64,000 nucleotides of DNA from Hydrangea macrophylla (GCA_033977485.1 CM066988.1:52017649-52081648); one strand, 5' to 3'; positions 44,591-57,806 are shown, counted from the first letter of the stretch. Notes: generated by a model not told the origin, from the letters alone. A program made the numbers and translations.

Positions 44591-45160
44591 TTGAAAGTTT
44601 CTATATTTTCCTATTGTTACGAATGAATAGATTTTTTTCTGTGTTTCTATTGTATTTACTCTTTTTTGAAATATGAAGGAGTCTATCTTGAATGATAATT
44701 GATATTGGGATCGGAGCAGAGAGACTCCGATCACCTCTTTGTTGCCTCTCACGACTATGGAACTTGCTTTCATGCTATGATGAGGAAGTTAGCATTTGAG
44801 ATTTTAATTTGGAAAGCATAGCGTTATATGCACTGTCAAATATGTGCAACACTACCTTTTCTTAATAACTTTTGACTTAAGAGCTATTTGACTTTTGGCT
44901 TATGGGTTGTTTAGCTTTTAGCGTAGGAACTTTTGGCTTAGAAATTATGTCGAAGGCACGCACATTTATTAAGTGCCGAAGCCATATAGAGTTAGTTAAT
45001 GCCGAAGGCATGTATAGTTAGAATTGTTAGACAGTTTCTTTAAGCACGGGTTATATCTAGTGCGTTTATAAAAGGATTATACTATACATATTTAGAATTT
45101 TTAATTTGGAGAGCAAAAAGTGTGGCGATATTTTCAATTTTTTAAAAATTTAAGAAAATT
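44591..45160. other. Unassigned intergenic DNA
   Basis: No gene seen. A (T)GCCGAAGGCA-like motif recurs near 44950, 44978 and 45001, which suggests a decayed repeat. Confidence 0.4.
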
Positions 45161-45162
45161 GT

Positions 45163-45510
45163 GTAGAGTGGGATCAATATTGGATTCTTAGATGATGATG
45201 CACTTCAAGGGTTCAAAGTGTGTCATCATAGTCATCAAAAACATTCCTCCTTTACACCAAAAAGAAAGAAAAGAAAAGAAAATCATTCCTCCTATATTAT
45301 ATAGATGTTATACCAAATCATGTTGTCTGTCTGTGTAGAGTGAGAACAATTATGGATCCTTAAATGATGATACACATCAACAGTTCAAAGTGTAATCATA
45401 GTCATAAAAAACATTCCTCCTTTACACCAAAAAAAGAAAGAAAAGAAAAGAAAATCATTCCTCCTATATGTATAGATGTTATACCAAATCATGTTGTATC
45501 TCTGTTGATT
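45163..45510 (+). repeat. Tandem duplication, about 175-bp unit x2
   Basis: Both units run GTGTAGAGTG(G/A)GA through a CATTCCTCCTTTACACC segment and an AAAGAAAAGAAAAG tract to ATGTTATACCAAATCATGTT. Unit 1 is about 45163-45335 and unit 2 about 45336-45510. Confidence 0.88.
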
Positions 45511-46083
45511 CCAATGGCTTAATTTAAAGGGCTTGTTTGGCAACAACTTTTTCGCATATGCAATTTGTCTAAAAAATTTACTTTTGGTCACAGTTTAGTA
45601 AAGCTTTGGGTCCATAACAAATTTCTGTAATTGACTTGTCGTTTTGGTGATTGAATTGCAAACAGTATAGTTTACCATACACTTTCCTTTTAACTTTTGG
45701 TGTCCTGTGATCACTTATGGGCTTAAAAAATATTGTTGACCAAATATGGTCTTTAAACCCAGAGAGAGAGAGAGAAAAATTAGTAGATGAAGCCTGTGAA
45801 CTCGAAAGCAATTATCTTGTGTGATCGTCACATTCATGCAATTTTCACTGTGATTTGAGTCTTGTGTGAATCTAGGGGTGCCATTTGAAACGAAAATTCC
45901 GATTCTAATCCGAAAAATTTCGATTTTGGCAACTAAATATATACATTTTGAATTCCGAAAATTCCGAAAAAATTCGGATCGGAATCGAAATTGTTTTAAA
46001 ATTTCAAAAATTTTCAAAAATATTTCGAAATTATATTTTCCGGAACTTTTCCGAAAAGTATTTCGAAAATTCAATTTTGCTAG

Positions 46084-46088
46084 GGGTG
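46084..46088. repeat. TSD GGGTG of Ty3-B, left copy
   Basis: Repeated at 54949-54953. Confidence 0.9.
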
Positions 46089-48146
46089 TGTCACGCCCCG
46101 GAACCACTCAGATGATCCTAGGACACGTGGCATGCCACCAAGACTTATCCCCAGTCATTAAAGTTCCAAAATAAGTTTAAAATGACTTAAACCAAAGAAG
46201 CTCAAACAATAATAATAATAAAAAAAAAAACAAAACAAAAACCCCGTCTTTGAAATTAGCCAAAAACCACTGTTTTAACAATTAGTAAATTCTCATATAA
46301 TACTACCAAATCACAAGTCAAAATCAACACTAATACCTTAAACCATTTAAAGTCAACCAAAGTTATGAGCTTCCAAGTACAAGCAAGAGTTTTTAAATAC
46401 TTTAAATAAAAATACTAAAAATAACCATTTAATTACAATCAACCGAACCCAATAAATAAATCTTCAAGTTCAAACGTCCCAATCTAACAACATTAGTCAT
46501 AGTAACACTCTGATCAAATAATCCCAACTAACACAGTCCAACCTTATATTACAGGAGTTAAGGTACAATCCAACTAAAGTATAAAATTTAACCAGAAATA
46601 TTACATAAGCTTAAACCAACCAAAGTATGACCCGTACTATAATCTAGATTAAACTGATTAATTACAACTATATTGCAAGCTTTAAACTAAAAAGCAAGTA
46701 ACTATTAACAAGGTTACAACAATCCCCAAAATCCATAAGCCAGCCACTTCCCAGCTCACTTTCCCGATTCCTCGCCACGATCACCTAGGATGGTTATTCA
46801 ATAACCATTACAATATATAAGCTATATGCTTAGTGAGTAATGCTAATCAGGAACATGGATAATAAACATGCTCAATTCAACATATTACAAAGAACTATAG
46901 TCTCTGGCAATTACTAGTTCACTCCCACCACTACCGGCTAGCCCGCGGCTCCACTCCCCAAGCTCACGTGACTAGTCATGACCCACGCCCTCACACGTGC
47001 GGTCCCATAGGCCTCTGGCGGCCGTGGTCGTCACCACAAAGATTACCTTATGGTGGTATAGAACTAGAAATTTCCATTGACCCAAATAGGCAACTCAACA
47101 TGCTCATTTAATCATTACACCATGCTTTCACAAATAAATTGGGCCTAATTTAACCACATGGATTTTGCCCAATAATAACTAAGTAAACTAGGTTAAGCTA
47201 ATTAGGCATGCTTTGGCATTACAATTGAACTCAACATAAAAATCATCCAAATATCAAAATTAACATCACTCACCTCTTGGGTTTTGCTCCTAATTGTGAG
47301 ATTAAAGCCCTATTAAGAACCAGGTACAAATCCTATATAAAAATTACAAGTTATGAGCTAAAATCCTAAAATGGGTCGCGGAAAACTTTCACAGAACTCA
47401 ATAAAATTAGTACAAATAGATTAGACTCACCCCCAAGAGTCCGAATATGTGGCCTGTTTTAAAAACCGACGTCATTCGGCTCGTCAACCGTCGTCGAGAA
47501 CGTCACCGACGAAACTCGTGCTCGTACTTCTCCAATTTTTTTTTAGTCGGCAAGCTACTGACCTTGAAAGAAGAAGATTTGATCTTCTTTTAATATATAA
47601 ATATAAACATGCTTTTGCATTTTTATTATGAAACCCACCACAGTTTACGAGTTTTGCGATTACGCCCCTACTAATTATGAAAATATATTAAAACTATCCC
47701 AAACCTAAATGGGTATTTGTCTATGTCTCGCATGGGTCCCATAAGTGGTCCCATATAATTAAATGAAGTTGCTAATTAACCTACTAATTATGAAACGTGT
47801 TCAATTCGTGCTCACAAAGGTACCCCTAATTGACCACAAAAGTGGTCACTACCTAATAACATGATATTATCAATAATAAAATAATAAATCATTTAAGCCT
47901 TAATAAACATTTTAGCATAGAGGGTGTTCCACATATAATGTCCCATCTCAACTGGGACCCATCAACACATATCCCAACTTGGGATTGCCACATTGGCCAT
48001 AACTGGGTTCCTAACTGGACACCCATAATCAACTTAGTGGGTCAATCCCACTCCAATAAGCGTCACATAACACATTGATTAACATTAATTCATGATTATG
48101 TATGCTAAAATAGTATTAAATGTAAACCGCGGGAGCGGGTGTCACA
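46089..48146 (-). repeat. Ty3-B 3' LTR, 2058 bp
   Basis: Plus-strand edges TGTCACGCCCC and GGGTGTCACA. The splice-donor-like site reads AAG/GTCAGT here (about 47569-47576), changed from GTGAGT in the 5' LTR. Confidence 0.95.
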
Positions 48147-48192
48147 TCTCTCCCCTCCTTAAAAAGGAGTTTGTCCCCAAACTCGTTGTACC

Positions 48193-49584
48193 TCAAGTTT
48201 CGAACAAAAATGGATACTTCTCTTTCATTTCATCTTCTCTTTCCCACGTGCCTTCCTCGACGGAGTGATTCCGCCATAGCACCATAACCAAAGGAATAGT
48301 CTTTGGCCTCAGAACTTGCTCTTTTCTGTCAAGAATCTTGACTGGCTGCTCGATATAAGTCAAGTCTTCCCTGACTTCCAACGGCTCTGGAATAATCACT
48401 TTCTTCGGATCTGATACACATTTCCTTAACATTTATATGTGAAATACATCGTGCACATTAGCCAATTCTGATGGTAATTCTAGCCGATAAGCTACTGGTC
48501 CAACTCTGCCAATGATCTCAAATGGCCCAACATACCTTGGATTCAACTTCCCACGTTTCGCAAACCTCGTAATACCCTTTGAAGGTGATACTTTCAAGAA
48601 TACAAAATCCCCAACTTCAAACTCCATCGGTCTTCTTTTCAAGTATGCATAGCTTTTATATCTACTTTGGGCTGTTTGAAGCCGTTGTTGTATTGCCTTT
48701 ATCTTCTCTGTGGTCTGTTGAACAATTTCAGGCCCTATCAATCTTCTCTCACCAACCTCGGTCCAACAAAGTGGAGAACGACAATTACGCCCATATAAAG
48801 CCTCAAAATGTGCCATCCCAATACTGGATTGATAACTATTATTATAAGCAAATTCAGCTAATGGCAAGTGCTCTTCCCAATCAACTTTAAAATCTAAAAC
48901 ACAAAGTCGAAGCATATCTTCAAGTATCTGAATTACACGTTCTGATTGGCCATCAGTTTGAGGATGAAAGGCTGTACTGAAACTTAATCTTGTACCCATC
49001 GCTCTCTGCATTCCTTGCCAAAATCTTGATGTAAATGCACTATCTCGATCTGAAACTATAGATACTGGAACTCCATGAAGTCTCACAATTTCTTGGACAT
49101 ACAATTCAGCTAACTTTTTTGGATCATTGGTCTTGATTAGTAGAAAATGTGCAGACTTAGTCAATCGATCAACGATTACCCATACACTGTCATTTGACTT
49201 TCTAGATCTTGGTAAACCTCCCACGAAATCCATTGTGATATTTTCCCATTTCCACTCTGGTATAGGTAATGGTTCCAATTTTCCCGCTGGTTTTTGATGT
49301 TCCACCTTTACCCTCTGACAAGCCACACATTTTGCCACGTGCTCAGCTACTTCTCGTTTCATTCCTGACCACCAATAGATTTCCCGCAAATCACGATACA
49401 TCTTAGTACTACCTGGATGGATTGAGTACCTCGTATTGTGCGCCTCTTCCAAAATTACTTCCTTGATACCATCTATGTTGGGTACACAAACCCGATTCTT
49501 GAATTTCAATATACCATTCTCAAAAATAAATTCTGGTTGCTTACCTTCAGGTATCTCATCATGAATCTTCTTTAATATTGGATC
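48193..49584 (-). pseudogene. Ty3-B integrase and chromodomain
   Basis: Same frame as the RT. The zinc-binding region H-X-H...C-V-A-C-Q is at about 49420-49310, and the core has DRLTKSAHF, VSDRDSAFTSRFW and FHPQTDGQ. Chromodomain tail: MVLWRNH, EGTWEREDEM. It is broken by TAA at 49587-49585 at the RNase H/IN junction and by TAA at 48435-48433 inside the FHxSMLRK segment. Confidence 0.92.
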
Positions 49585-51215
49585 TTAAAGCTGTTTGGCT
49601 CGAATTTCATCAATAAGAGACGGCTGTGCAATAATGGCTGACATTAGACCACCTCTAGTTTCTGGAATCACCTCCAACTTTAGCTGCTCCATTTCCCGAA
49701 TTAACTTTTCTTGTGAAGTCAAAGCATAGGCCAAATTAGTTGTAGACTTTCGACTCAGCGCATCGGCCACCACGTTAGCTTTCCCTGGATGGTATTGGAC
49801 TGTTAAATCATAATCCTTCATTAGCTCTAACCACCTTCTCTGTCTCATATTCAAATCTCGCTGTGTAAACAGATATTTTAGACTCTTATGATCGGTATAA
49901 ATTTCACACTTTTCCCCATAGAGATAATGCCTCCAAATCTTCAAAGCAAAGATCACTGCCGCTAACTCAAGATCATGTGTTGGGTAGTTCACTTCATGTG
50001 GCCTTAACTGTCGCGAGGTATATGCAATCACCTTATTGTTTTGCATCAAAACACAACCCAAACCTCGATAGGAAGCATCGCTGTATATCACAAACCCCTC
50101 AGTCCCCGAAGGAATAGTCAATATAGGTGCCGTCATCAAACGAGTCTTCAATTCAATAAAGCTTTCCTCACACTCTGGACTCCAAATGAAAGGAACATCT
50201 TTTCGCATAAGTTGTGTCATAGGCATTGCAATTCTTGAAAAATTTTCCACGAATCTTCGATAATATCCAGCTAGTCCTAAGAAGCTTCGTACCTCTGGCA
50301 CACTTGTTGGCGACTTCCAATTGGCTACAACTTCAATTTTATGTGGATCTACTGATACACCCTCCTTTAAAATTACGTGCCCCAAAAATACTATCTCAGT
50401 TAACCAGAATTCACATTTTTTTAACTTTCCAAACAACCTCTTTTCACGGAGTCGTTGTAGGACTAACCGTAGATGCCTCTCATGATCTTCTACGCTCTTG
50501 GAGTATATTAGGATGTCATCTATGAATACAATTACAAACTCATCCAGATAGTCTTTAAACACTCGATTCATCAAATCCATAAATGCTGCCGGTGCGTTCG
50601 TAACTCCAAAAGGCATAACAAGAAATTCATAATGACCATAACGGGTCCTGAATGCTGTCTTCTCCACATCCTCTTCCTTGACTTTTAATTGATGGTAACC
50701 CGATTGCAGATCAATCTTAGAAAAGACCTGGGCTCCTTGAAGTTGATCAAACAAGTCATCAATTCTAGGCAATGGATATTTGTTCTTGATAGTTAACTTG
50801 TTGAGTTCTCGATAATCGATACACATCCTCATAGTCCCGTCTTTCTTCTTGACAAACAAAACTGGTGCACCCCATGGCGATACACTAGGTCGAATGAATC
50901 CCTTGTCTAGAAGATCCTGTAGCTGAATCTTCAATTCTTTCAACTCCACCGGTGCCATTCTGTACGGTGTTTTCGATACTGGCTGAGACCCCAAGGCTAC
51001 TTCGATAGAAAATTCAATTTCCAGCTCAACTAATACATCAGGTAGATCTTCAGGGAAGACATCTGGGAACTCTCGTACAACTGAAATATCTTCTACTTCA
51101 GTTCCTGTGACCCGCGTGTCAATTATTGAACATAAGAACCCCCGACAACCTTGTTTCAACAACTTGCCTGCCTGTATTGCTGAAACCAAATATAGTGGCG
51201 CTACAACACCAGTTC
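49585..51215 (-). pseudogene. Ty3-B reverse transcriptase and RNase H
   Basis: An open stretch of 535 codons. [32 protein letters not shown], catalytic F-I-D-D at about 50514-50528, then RNase H with [24 protein letters not shown] and [14 protein letters not shown] one-base frameshift at about 51205-51230 separates it from gag-protease. RT and RNase H motifs themselves look intact. Confidence 0.93.
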
Positions 51216-52700
51216 CTTGAAAACTAAACTCCCCTGTCCCATTGGTCGAAAAGTAACTCTTTTCTGTTCACAATCGATAGTAGCTTGGTTTGCGGACAAC
51301 CAGTCCATACCCAAAATTACGTCAAAATAATTAACGGCCAACAGAATTAAATTCACTGTCAAAACCCTATCATTTACCCTGATTTCACATGCTTTAAATA
51401 TTGATGAGGTCACCATAGATTTGCTTAAGGGTAAAAATATCGACAAATCATATCCCAAAGGTTCTGACATGCTGTCTAAGTGTCTAACAAATTCATATGC
51501 AACAAAAGAATGTGTTGACCCTGAATCTATTAAAACATGCGCCGGGTGTGAACAAATGAGTAATGTACCTGACACGACAGAATCAGCTGCTGCAGCATCC
51601 CCCGGCGTTAGTCGATAATACCTTCCTTGTCTTTGTTCTGGCCCTTTCCCTTTGTCCACACTTGTCCCTGGTTTTACCCCAGTTGATGCCACAGAACCTG
51701 TCCCTCGCTGTTGTCTTGTTGGGCATTCTTTGGCTTGATGTCCTGGCTGGCCACATTCAAAGCATTTTCCCCTCATGTCTGGATTTATGCTCCCTATACT
51801 CTGGGTTCGAGCTTGTGGGCAATTTCTCGCTATATGGCCCTTCTGCTTGCAGATATTGCATATTAACGTCAAGTGGCATACACCCCAATGTTGACGATTG
51901 CACGTTGGACATAATGGGCGACTCTCCCCAGATAAGGAACTTCCCCTTTAAACTCCTAAGCTAGAACCAGAACCTCGCGAGAACGGCTTCTTAAAGAAAC
52001 CTTGTCCTTTACTTTTTCCCTCGGCTGGTCGCTTATTCTGTTGGCTCTGTTTATACATGTCAATATCCCTTTCTGCGATCAAAGCAACATCTTGCACATC
52101 GGACACCTTTCTGAGTTGATGTGTATCCACTCGGCTTCTAATATTATCTCGTAGGCCTTCTTCAAATTTCCGTGCCCTATCCACTTCCCTTGGTACTGTT
52201 CGATATGCAAACCGAAGTAAACTATTGTACTTAGCTGCGTACTCATTTACTGTCATATCCCCTTGTTGTAGATTTGCAAACTCACGGCCCAACTATGTCT
52301 TAACGGATGCTGGAAAGTATCGCTTATAGAATACCTTTACAAATCTGTCCCACGTCTCTGGTGCCCCTTGTTTAATCACATTTGTCCACCAGTTTTGAGC
52401 TTCGCCCTTCAAAGTGTCAGTAGCACACATTATCTTTTCCTCATCTGTACACTCCACCGCCCAAAAGATACGTTCCATATCCATTACCCAATGATCAGCT
52501 TGTGATGGATCTGGGCCTCCATCAAATTGACTCGGTTTTCTTTTATAAAATTGCTCAATGACTCCCCGTTCGACCCGTGGTTGTGAGTTTGCAGGTCTAT
52601 CACCACCCATTCGATCACTTACTGCCCTTACGAAATTGCTTACCACTTCCTCTAGATGGTCCATCCTCGAATGAGGTGAACGTTCCCGATTATGATCCAT
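51201..52700 (-). pseudogene. Ty3-B gag and protease
   Basis: ATG at 52700 (MDHNRERSPHSR). Gag core HWVMDMERIFW and GEAQNWWTNV. Two zinc knuckles, C-N-I-C-K-Q-K-G-H-I-A-R-N-C and C-F-E-C-G-Q-P-G-H-Q-A-K-E-C, lie at about 51862-51740. Protease L-I-D-S-G-S-T-H-S-F is at about 51530-51500. Stops TAG at 52295-52293 and TAA at 51950-51948 lie in phase; both fit C-to-T changes of glutamine codons. Confidence 0.92.
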
Positions 52701-52867
52701 TCTTTACCTGTCAATTATTTGACATAAATATATTGCATGCTATGCCAATATGTTATATAACAACATAGCAACAATTATTCATATGCATTCATGAAATGCA
52801 TTTACATGCTCGTCATCTACGCGTACTCTCAATCGTCGTCTCTCGTACCCAAGGCTCTTAGCCTAAT

Positions 52868-52879
52868 GCTCTGATACCA
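52868..52879 (-). other. Ty3-B primer-binding site
   Basis: TGGTATCAGAGC on the minus strand, five bases from the 5' LTR. Confidence 0.95.
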
Positions 52880-52884
52880 CTAAA

Positions 52885-54948
52885 TGTCACGCCCCGGAAC
52901 CACTCAGATGATCCTAGGACACGTGGCACGCCACCAAGGCTTATCCCCAGTCATTAAAGTTCCAAAATAAGTTTAAAATGACTTAAATCAAAGAAGCTCA
53001 AACAATAATAATAATAAAAAATAAAAAATAAAAACAAAAACCCCGTCTTCGAAATTAGCCAAAAACCCCTGTTTTAACAATTAGTAAATTCTCATATAAT
53101 ACTACCAAATCACAAGTCAAAATCAACACTAATACCTTAAACCATTTAAAGTCAACCAAAGTTATGAGCTTCCAAGTACAAGCAAGAGTTTTTAAATACT
53201 TTAAATAAAAATACTAAAAATAACCATTTAATTACAATCAACCGAACCCAATAAATAAATCTTCAAGTTCAAACGTCCCAATCTAACAACATTAGTCATA
53301 GTAACACTATGATCAAATAATCCCAACTAACACAGTCCAACCTTATATTACAGGAGTTAAGGTACAATCCAACTAAAGTATAAAATTTAACCAGAAATAT
53401 TACATAAGCTTAAACCAACCAAAGTATGACCCGTACTATAATCTAGATTAAACTGATTAATTACAACTATATTGCAAGCTTTAAACTAAAAAGCAAGTAA
53501 CTATTAACAAGGTTACAACAATCCCCAAAATCCATAAGCCAGCCACTTCCCAGCTCACTTTCCCGATTCCTCGCCACGATCACCTAGGATGGTTATTCAA
53601 TAACCATTACAATATATAAGCTATATGCTTAGTGAGTAATGCTAATCAGGAACATGGATAATAAACATGCTCAATTCAACATATTACAAAGAACTATAGT
53701 CTCTGGCAATTACTAGTTCACTCCCACCACTACCGGTTAGCCCTCGGCTCCACTCCCCAAGCCCACGTGACTAGTCATGACCCACGCCCTCACACGTGCG
53801 GTCCCATAGGCCTCTGGCGGCCGTGGTCGTCACCACAAAGATTACCTCATGGTGGTATAGAACTAGAAATTTCCATTGACCCAAATAGGCAACTCAACAT
53901 GCTCATTTAATCATTACACCATGCTTTCACAAATAAATTGGGCCTAATTTAACCACATGGATTTTGCCCAATAATAACTAAGTAAACTAGGTTAAGCTAA
54001 TTAGGCATGCTTTGGCATTACAATTGAACTCAACATAAAAATCATCCAAATATCAAAATTAACATCATTCACCTCTTGGATTTTGCTCCTAATTGTGAAA
54101 TTAAAGCCCTATTAAGAACCAGGTACAAATCCTATATAAAAATTACAAGTTATGAGCTAAAACCCTAAAATGGGTCGCGAAAAAACTTTCACAGAACTCA
54201 ATAAATTTAGTACCAATAGATTAGACTCACCCCCAAGAGTCCGAATATGTGGCCTGTTTTAAAAACCGACGTCGTTCGGCTCGTCAACCGTCGTCGAGAA
54301 CGTCACCGACGAAACTCGTGCTCGTACTTCTCCAATTTTTTTTTAGTCGGCAAGCTACTCACCTTGAAAGAAGAAGATTTGATCTTCTTTTAATATATAT
54401 ATATATAAACATACTTTTGCATTTTTATTATGAAACCCACCACAGTTTACGAGTTTTGCGATTACGCCCCTACTAATTATGAAAATATATTAAAACTATC
54501 CCAAACCTAAATGGGTATTTGTCTATGTCTCGCATGGGTCCCATAAGTGGTCCCATATAATTAAATGAAGTTGTTAATTAACCTAATAATTATGAAACGT
54601 GTTCAATTCGTGCTCACAAAGGTACCCCTAATTGACCCCAAAAGTGGTCACTACCTAATAACATAATATTATCAACAATAAAATAATAAATCATTTAAAC
54701 CTTAATAAACATTTAGGCACAGAGGGTGTTCCACATATAATATCCCATCTCAACTGGGACCCATCAACACATGTCCCAACTTGGGATTGCCACATTGGCC
54801 ATAACTGGGTTCCTAACTGGACACCCATAATCAACTTAGTGGGTCAATCCCACTCCAATAAGCGTCACATAACACATTGATTAACATTAATTCATGATTA
54901 TGCATGTTAAAACTGTATTAAATGTAAACTGCGGGAGCGGGTGTCACA
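52885..54948 (-). repeat. Ty3-B 5' LTR, 2064 bp
   Basis: Contains an (AT)n-type TATA region at about 54394-54412 and a consensus donor CAAG/GTGAGT (minus) at about 54358-54368. No palindrome cluster like that of Ty3-A is seen. Confidence 0.95.
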
Positions 54949-55308
54949 GGGTGTTCATACTACATCGAAAAAATATAAAAGAGGGGATGTGATGTGTTTC
55001 TATAAAATGCCTACAAGCCTCAAGTGAAATCCCACTAAGTTTGAGCTTGAGCTTGAAATTGGCTTGGTGGCATGGCTTGAGCTATAAGCTTGATCTCTTA
55101 ATTGAAATTTTTCATTTTTTTTTTCAATTTTTAAAATTTTCGAATTCTGAAAATTCTAAAATTCCGGAATCAGAAAGCAAAATAGAAATTCCAAAATCTC
55201 GAAATCGGAATCGAATCGGAATTGGAAATGTTATTTTCATTCCGAAATTTTCAGAATTTTTTTCCAAAAGGCCAATTTCCAATCTTTTCTGTCCGACTTG
55301 CACCCCTA

Positions 55309-55783
55309 TATGAATCTCACATGGGACCTACACTAATAAAGATATCACGTTAGACATCATGTCACTGCACTGTAACATGGAATACTTTCTCGTGAACTAG
55401 GATTTCTAGAAGAATCTGACAACTAAATTTAGATTGAGTCACGTAACGATTAATATTGGCCCTCCAAAGCCTATAATCTTGTTATAACACCAACGTACAA
55501 TCATATACATCTATACATATACGTACATTTCCCGGAAGATCCAAATTTCAGACGCCTCACCCCCTTCGGTCCATCACAAATATCTCTTCAAGAGGGTTTC
55601 ATCTTTTACTTGTCACCAAGTCATATACATTCAAACACACACACACACACAGCCATATAAACATTCTCATACACAAGCTGCCATTTCTTGTGGCGTTGGG
55701 AGGCTTGGAGAGAGAGAGAGGGTAGGATACATAAATATATAGGAAGATTCACAATTCACATTGAATATTATTTTTAGAGAGAG
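55309..55783 (+). promoter_or_regulatory. ABCB gene promoter and 5' UTR region
   Basis: A TATA-like CATATAAAC at 55654-55662 is preceded by an (AC)n microsatellite at 55634-55651. GAGAGAGAGAGG-type purine tracts, common in plant 5' UTRs, follow at about 55711-55723 and 55776-55783. A transcription start near 55690 is inferred. The chromovirus Ty3-B ends at 54948, so the proximal promoter is at most about 0.8 kb before element DNA begins. Confidence 0.55.
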
Positions 55784-56008
55784 ATGAGAGAAGGATTGAG
55801 GAGAGAAGATGGAGAAAAGATTCAAAAGATTTCTTTTTATAAATTATTTTCATTTGCGGATGGGCTTGATAAAATGTTGATGTTTGTTGGTGGGATATGT
55901 GCCTGTGTGAATGGGCTAACACAGCCTCTCATGACGGTCATTTTTGGTCAGCTTATTAACTCTTTTGGCACCACCACATCATCCAATGTTGTCCATGAAG
56001 TTTCAAAG
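55784..56008 (+). CDS. ABCB-type ABC transporter, exon 1 (partial gene)
   Basis: Seventy-five codons from ATG 55784 to a donor AAG/GTACTT at 56008/56009, phase 0. After a short charged leader come VSFYKLFSFAD-like and D-K-M-L-M-F-V-G-G residues. The first membrane segment follows (residues about 31-52, N-G-L-T-Q-P-L-M-T), then V-I-F-G-Q-L-I-N-S-F-G and V-H-E-V-S-K. This pattern and the exon end at VSK match the start of plant ABCB full transporters (P-glycoprotein/MDR type, ABCB4/11/21-like). Members are plasma-membrane pumps, some moving auxin. The leader is shorter than in many relatives. Which member it is, and whether the rest of the gene is intact, cannot be told because exon 2 is not in the window. 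Confidence 0.88.
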
Positions 56009-57384
56009 GTACTTCTTTCTCTTTTCTTTTCAATTTTTATTATTTTTTTTTTTTTTACTTTTAAATTTTTTATTTTCGTCTTATTGATTAGCTAGGGTTT
56101 TCCAAATTTTTTTTTCTTTAAGTTTTGTTGAGAGAAGTGATATTTTGATAAATTTTGAACGCTTTGCTTTTAAAGATTTAATCAAAGAAAATTAATAATG
56201 GAAAGAGAAATTAGTTAAAAGCATGATTAATATATAACAAGCAATTTCAGTCAATGAAGCAAGTTGTATTTACTTTTTCAAATTCTTCTTTTAAAAATAA
56301 AAATAAAGTGATTTCTTTATTAAAAAAAAGTTGACGAAACAATCAAGTGATTTGATCATATCATACGTAATGAAATGGTTATAAATTTTGTCTGTCCATA
56401 TGTGTCAAAGTGCGTAACTTAATTAGTGCAATAACCATCGTTCCTTGAAAACTACCATCAACAATAGTTGTTCTCAAATGTTACAAACTTTGTCACCAAG
56501 TTTGTAACCAAAGGCTTTTCTTTATTTATTTATTTATTTTAGAATAGCAAATACAGATATTAAGTCTAACTTAGGATTACACCATCAAAATACAAAGCTC
56601 ACTCTATGTAGGATATTCCAACACTCCTAAACCTGCAGTACTGTACCCCTAAGAGAAAAAAGTATTCTGCATCAATCATCAAAATACTAAGGTTGTATCA
56701 CGTATGTATGATACGAACAAATCACGACCGAGTGGTTTTCCCATTTTCTTAATTTCTGAGGAAAAGTGTTAGAATGGCTGATTTTATATTGGAATTGGCT
56801 GATTTTATGATGACATGATTATTATCTTTATTGATCATATTGACCATCTTTATTGTCTTTAATTATCTTTGATTTCATTTTTATTACATTTTCTTATGTT
56901 CTCTCTTTGTAAAGTTATATACATGGGGATGAATATGAATAAACGTAACATTTTCCCTTTTTTCAAGTAAAAGTGACAAAATAATGGACGAATAAAGGAA
57001 ATGCAAGTCTTTCTCTGCTACAACCTAGTGGTTTAGGTTCTACCGTACATTCAAAGTTGGAATGTTTTGACACCATTTTAGTTCACCTTGCTATTAAAAT
57101 CAACTATTTTTTAAACAGTACAACATTTTAGTACTAAATTACAACCATATATACCAAAACATCACTAAGATGTATAATAAATCCTAAACGACTTGGATGT
57201 ATATAGAATTTTCCCAGTTCGTGGGTTGCTTTCATGAAACTGCCATGCACATGGCGTGTGAAGCTGAAACCATAATTGTACCAAATTGCTTTCCCTTTCC
57301 TTGCAACTTCCATGCTTGTTCTTCAAAATTACTCCATCTTTTCATTAATTTGTGAGTAAAAGTAATGTCACAGACAACTAGATC

Positions 57385-57806
57385 CAGGGGCGGACTCAGG
57401 ATTTTTGGCCAGGGGGGCCTAGATGATACGGGGGTTCGGGGGTTTGCCCCCGAGGTAAATTATTTGAGTCTACCTATATATAGTTATGTATAAAAGGTAG
57501 AATTGTAAGTAGAATTGGTTTAACACCCCTAATTTGAGATTTTAAATCGTGTAATTTTAGGGGGCCTATATCTAGAACTTGTAAAATATTACATGTAAGT
57601 CTAGAAATTTCACAAATGCAAGGGGCCTATGTCTAAAACTTGTAAAACATTACATGTAAATCCAGAATTTTCAGAAGTTCAAGAGGGACTGTGTGAAATT
57701 TAGGAGGGCCTATTTGTAAAATCTATAAATTATTATATATAGTTTTGCAATTTCTAAAAATCCAAGTAACCTGTGTCACCCCTGGGTCTATGTAGGTCCG
57801 CCCATG
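57385..57806. mobile_element. hAT-like MITE, 422 bp
   Basis: Terminal inverted repeats CAGGGGCGGACTCAGG and, on the other strand, CATGGGCGGACCTACA. An 8-base target duplication ACT(A/G)GATC lies at 57377-57384 and 57807-57814, with one mismatch. The 8-bp TSD and CAGGGGCGGA ends are typical of plant hAT-derived MITEs. No coding capacity. Confidence 0.9.

Larger units (their letters stand above)
46089..54948 (-). mobile_element. Ty3-B: chromovirus, 8860 bp
   Basis: Minus orientation, same clade as Ty3-A. 5' LTR 52885-54948, PBS 52868-52879, gag-pol 52700-48193, purine tract next to 48147, 3' LTR 46089-48146. The LTRs differ at roughly 40 of 2060 sites by eye (about 2 percent). TSD GGGTG. Confidence 0.95.
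45873..55308. mobile_element. hAT-like non-autonomous repeat split by Ty3-B
   Basis: Left part 45873-46088 begins TAGGGGTGCC; right part 54954-55308 ends TTGCACCCCTA, so the ends are inverted. Both parts are full of CCGAAAATTCCG/CGGAAT-type imperfect repeats in opposite orientation. TGAATCT occurs just outside both ends but not in perfect register, so the TSD is uncertain. It is possibly two overlapping copies, because a second TAGGGGTG lies at 46081. Confidence 0.45.
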
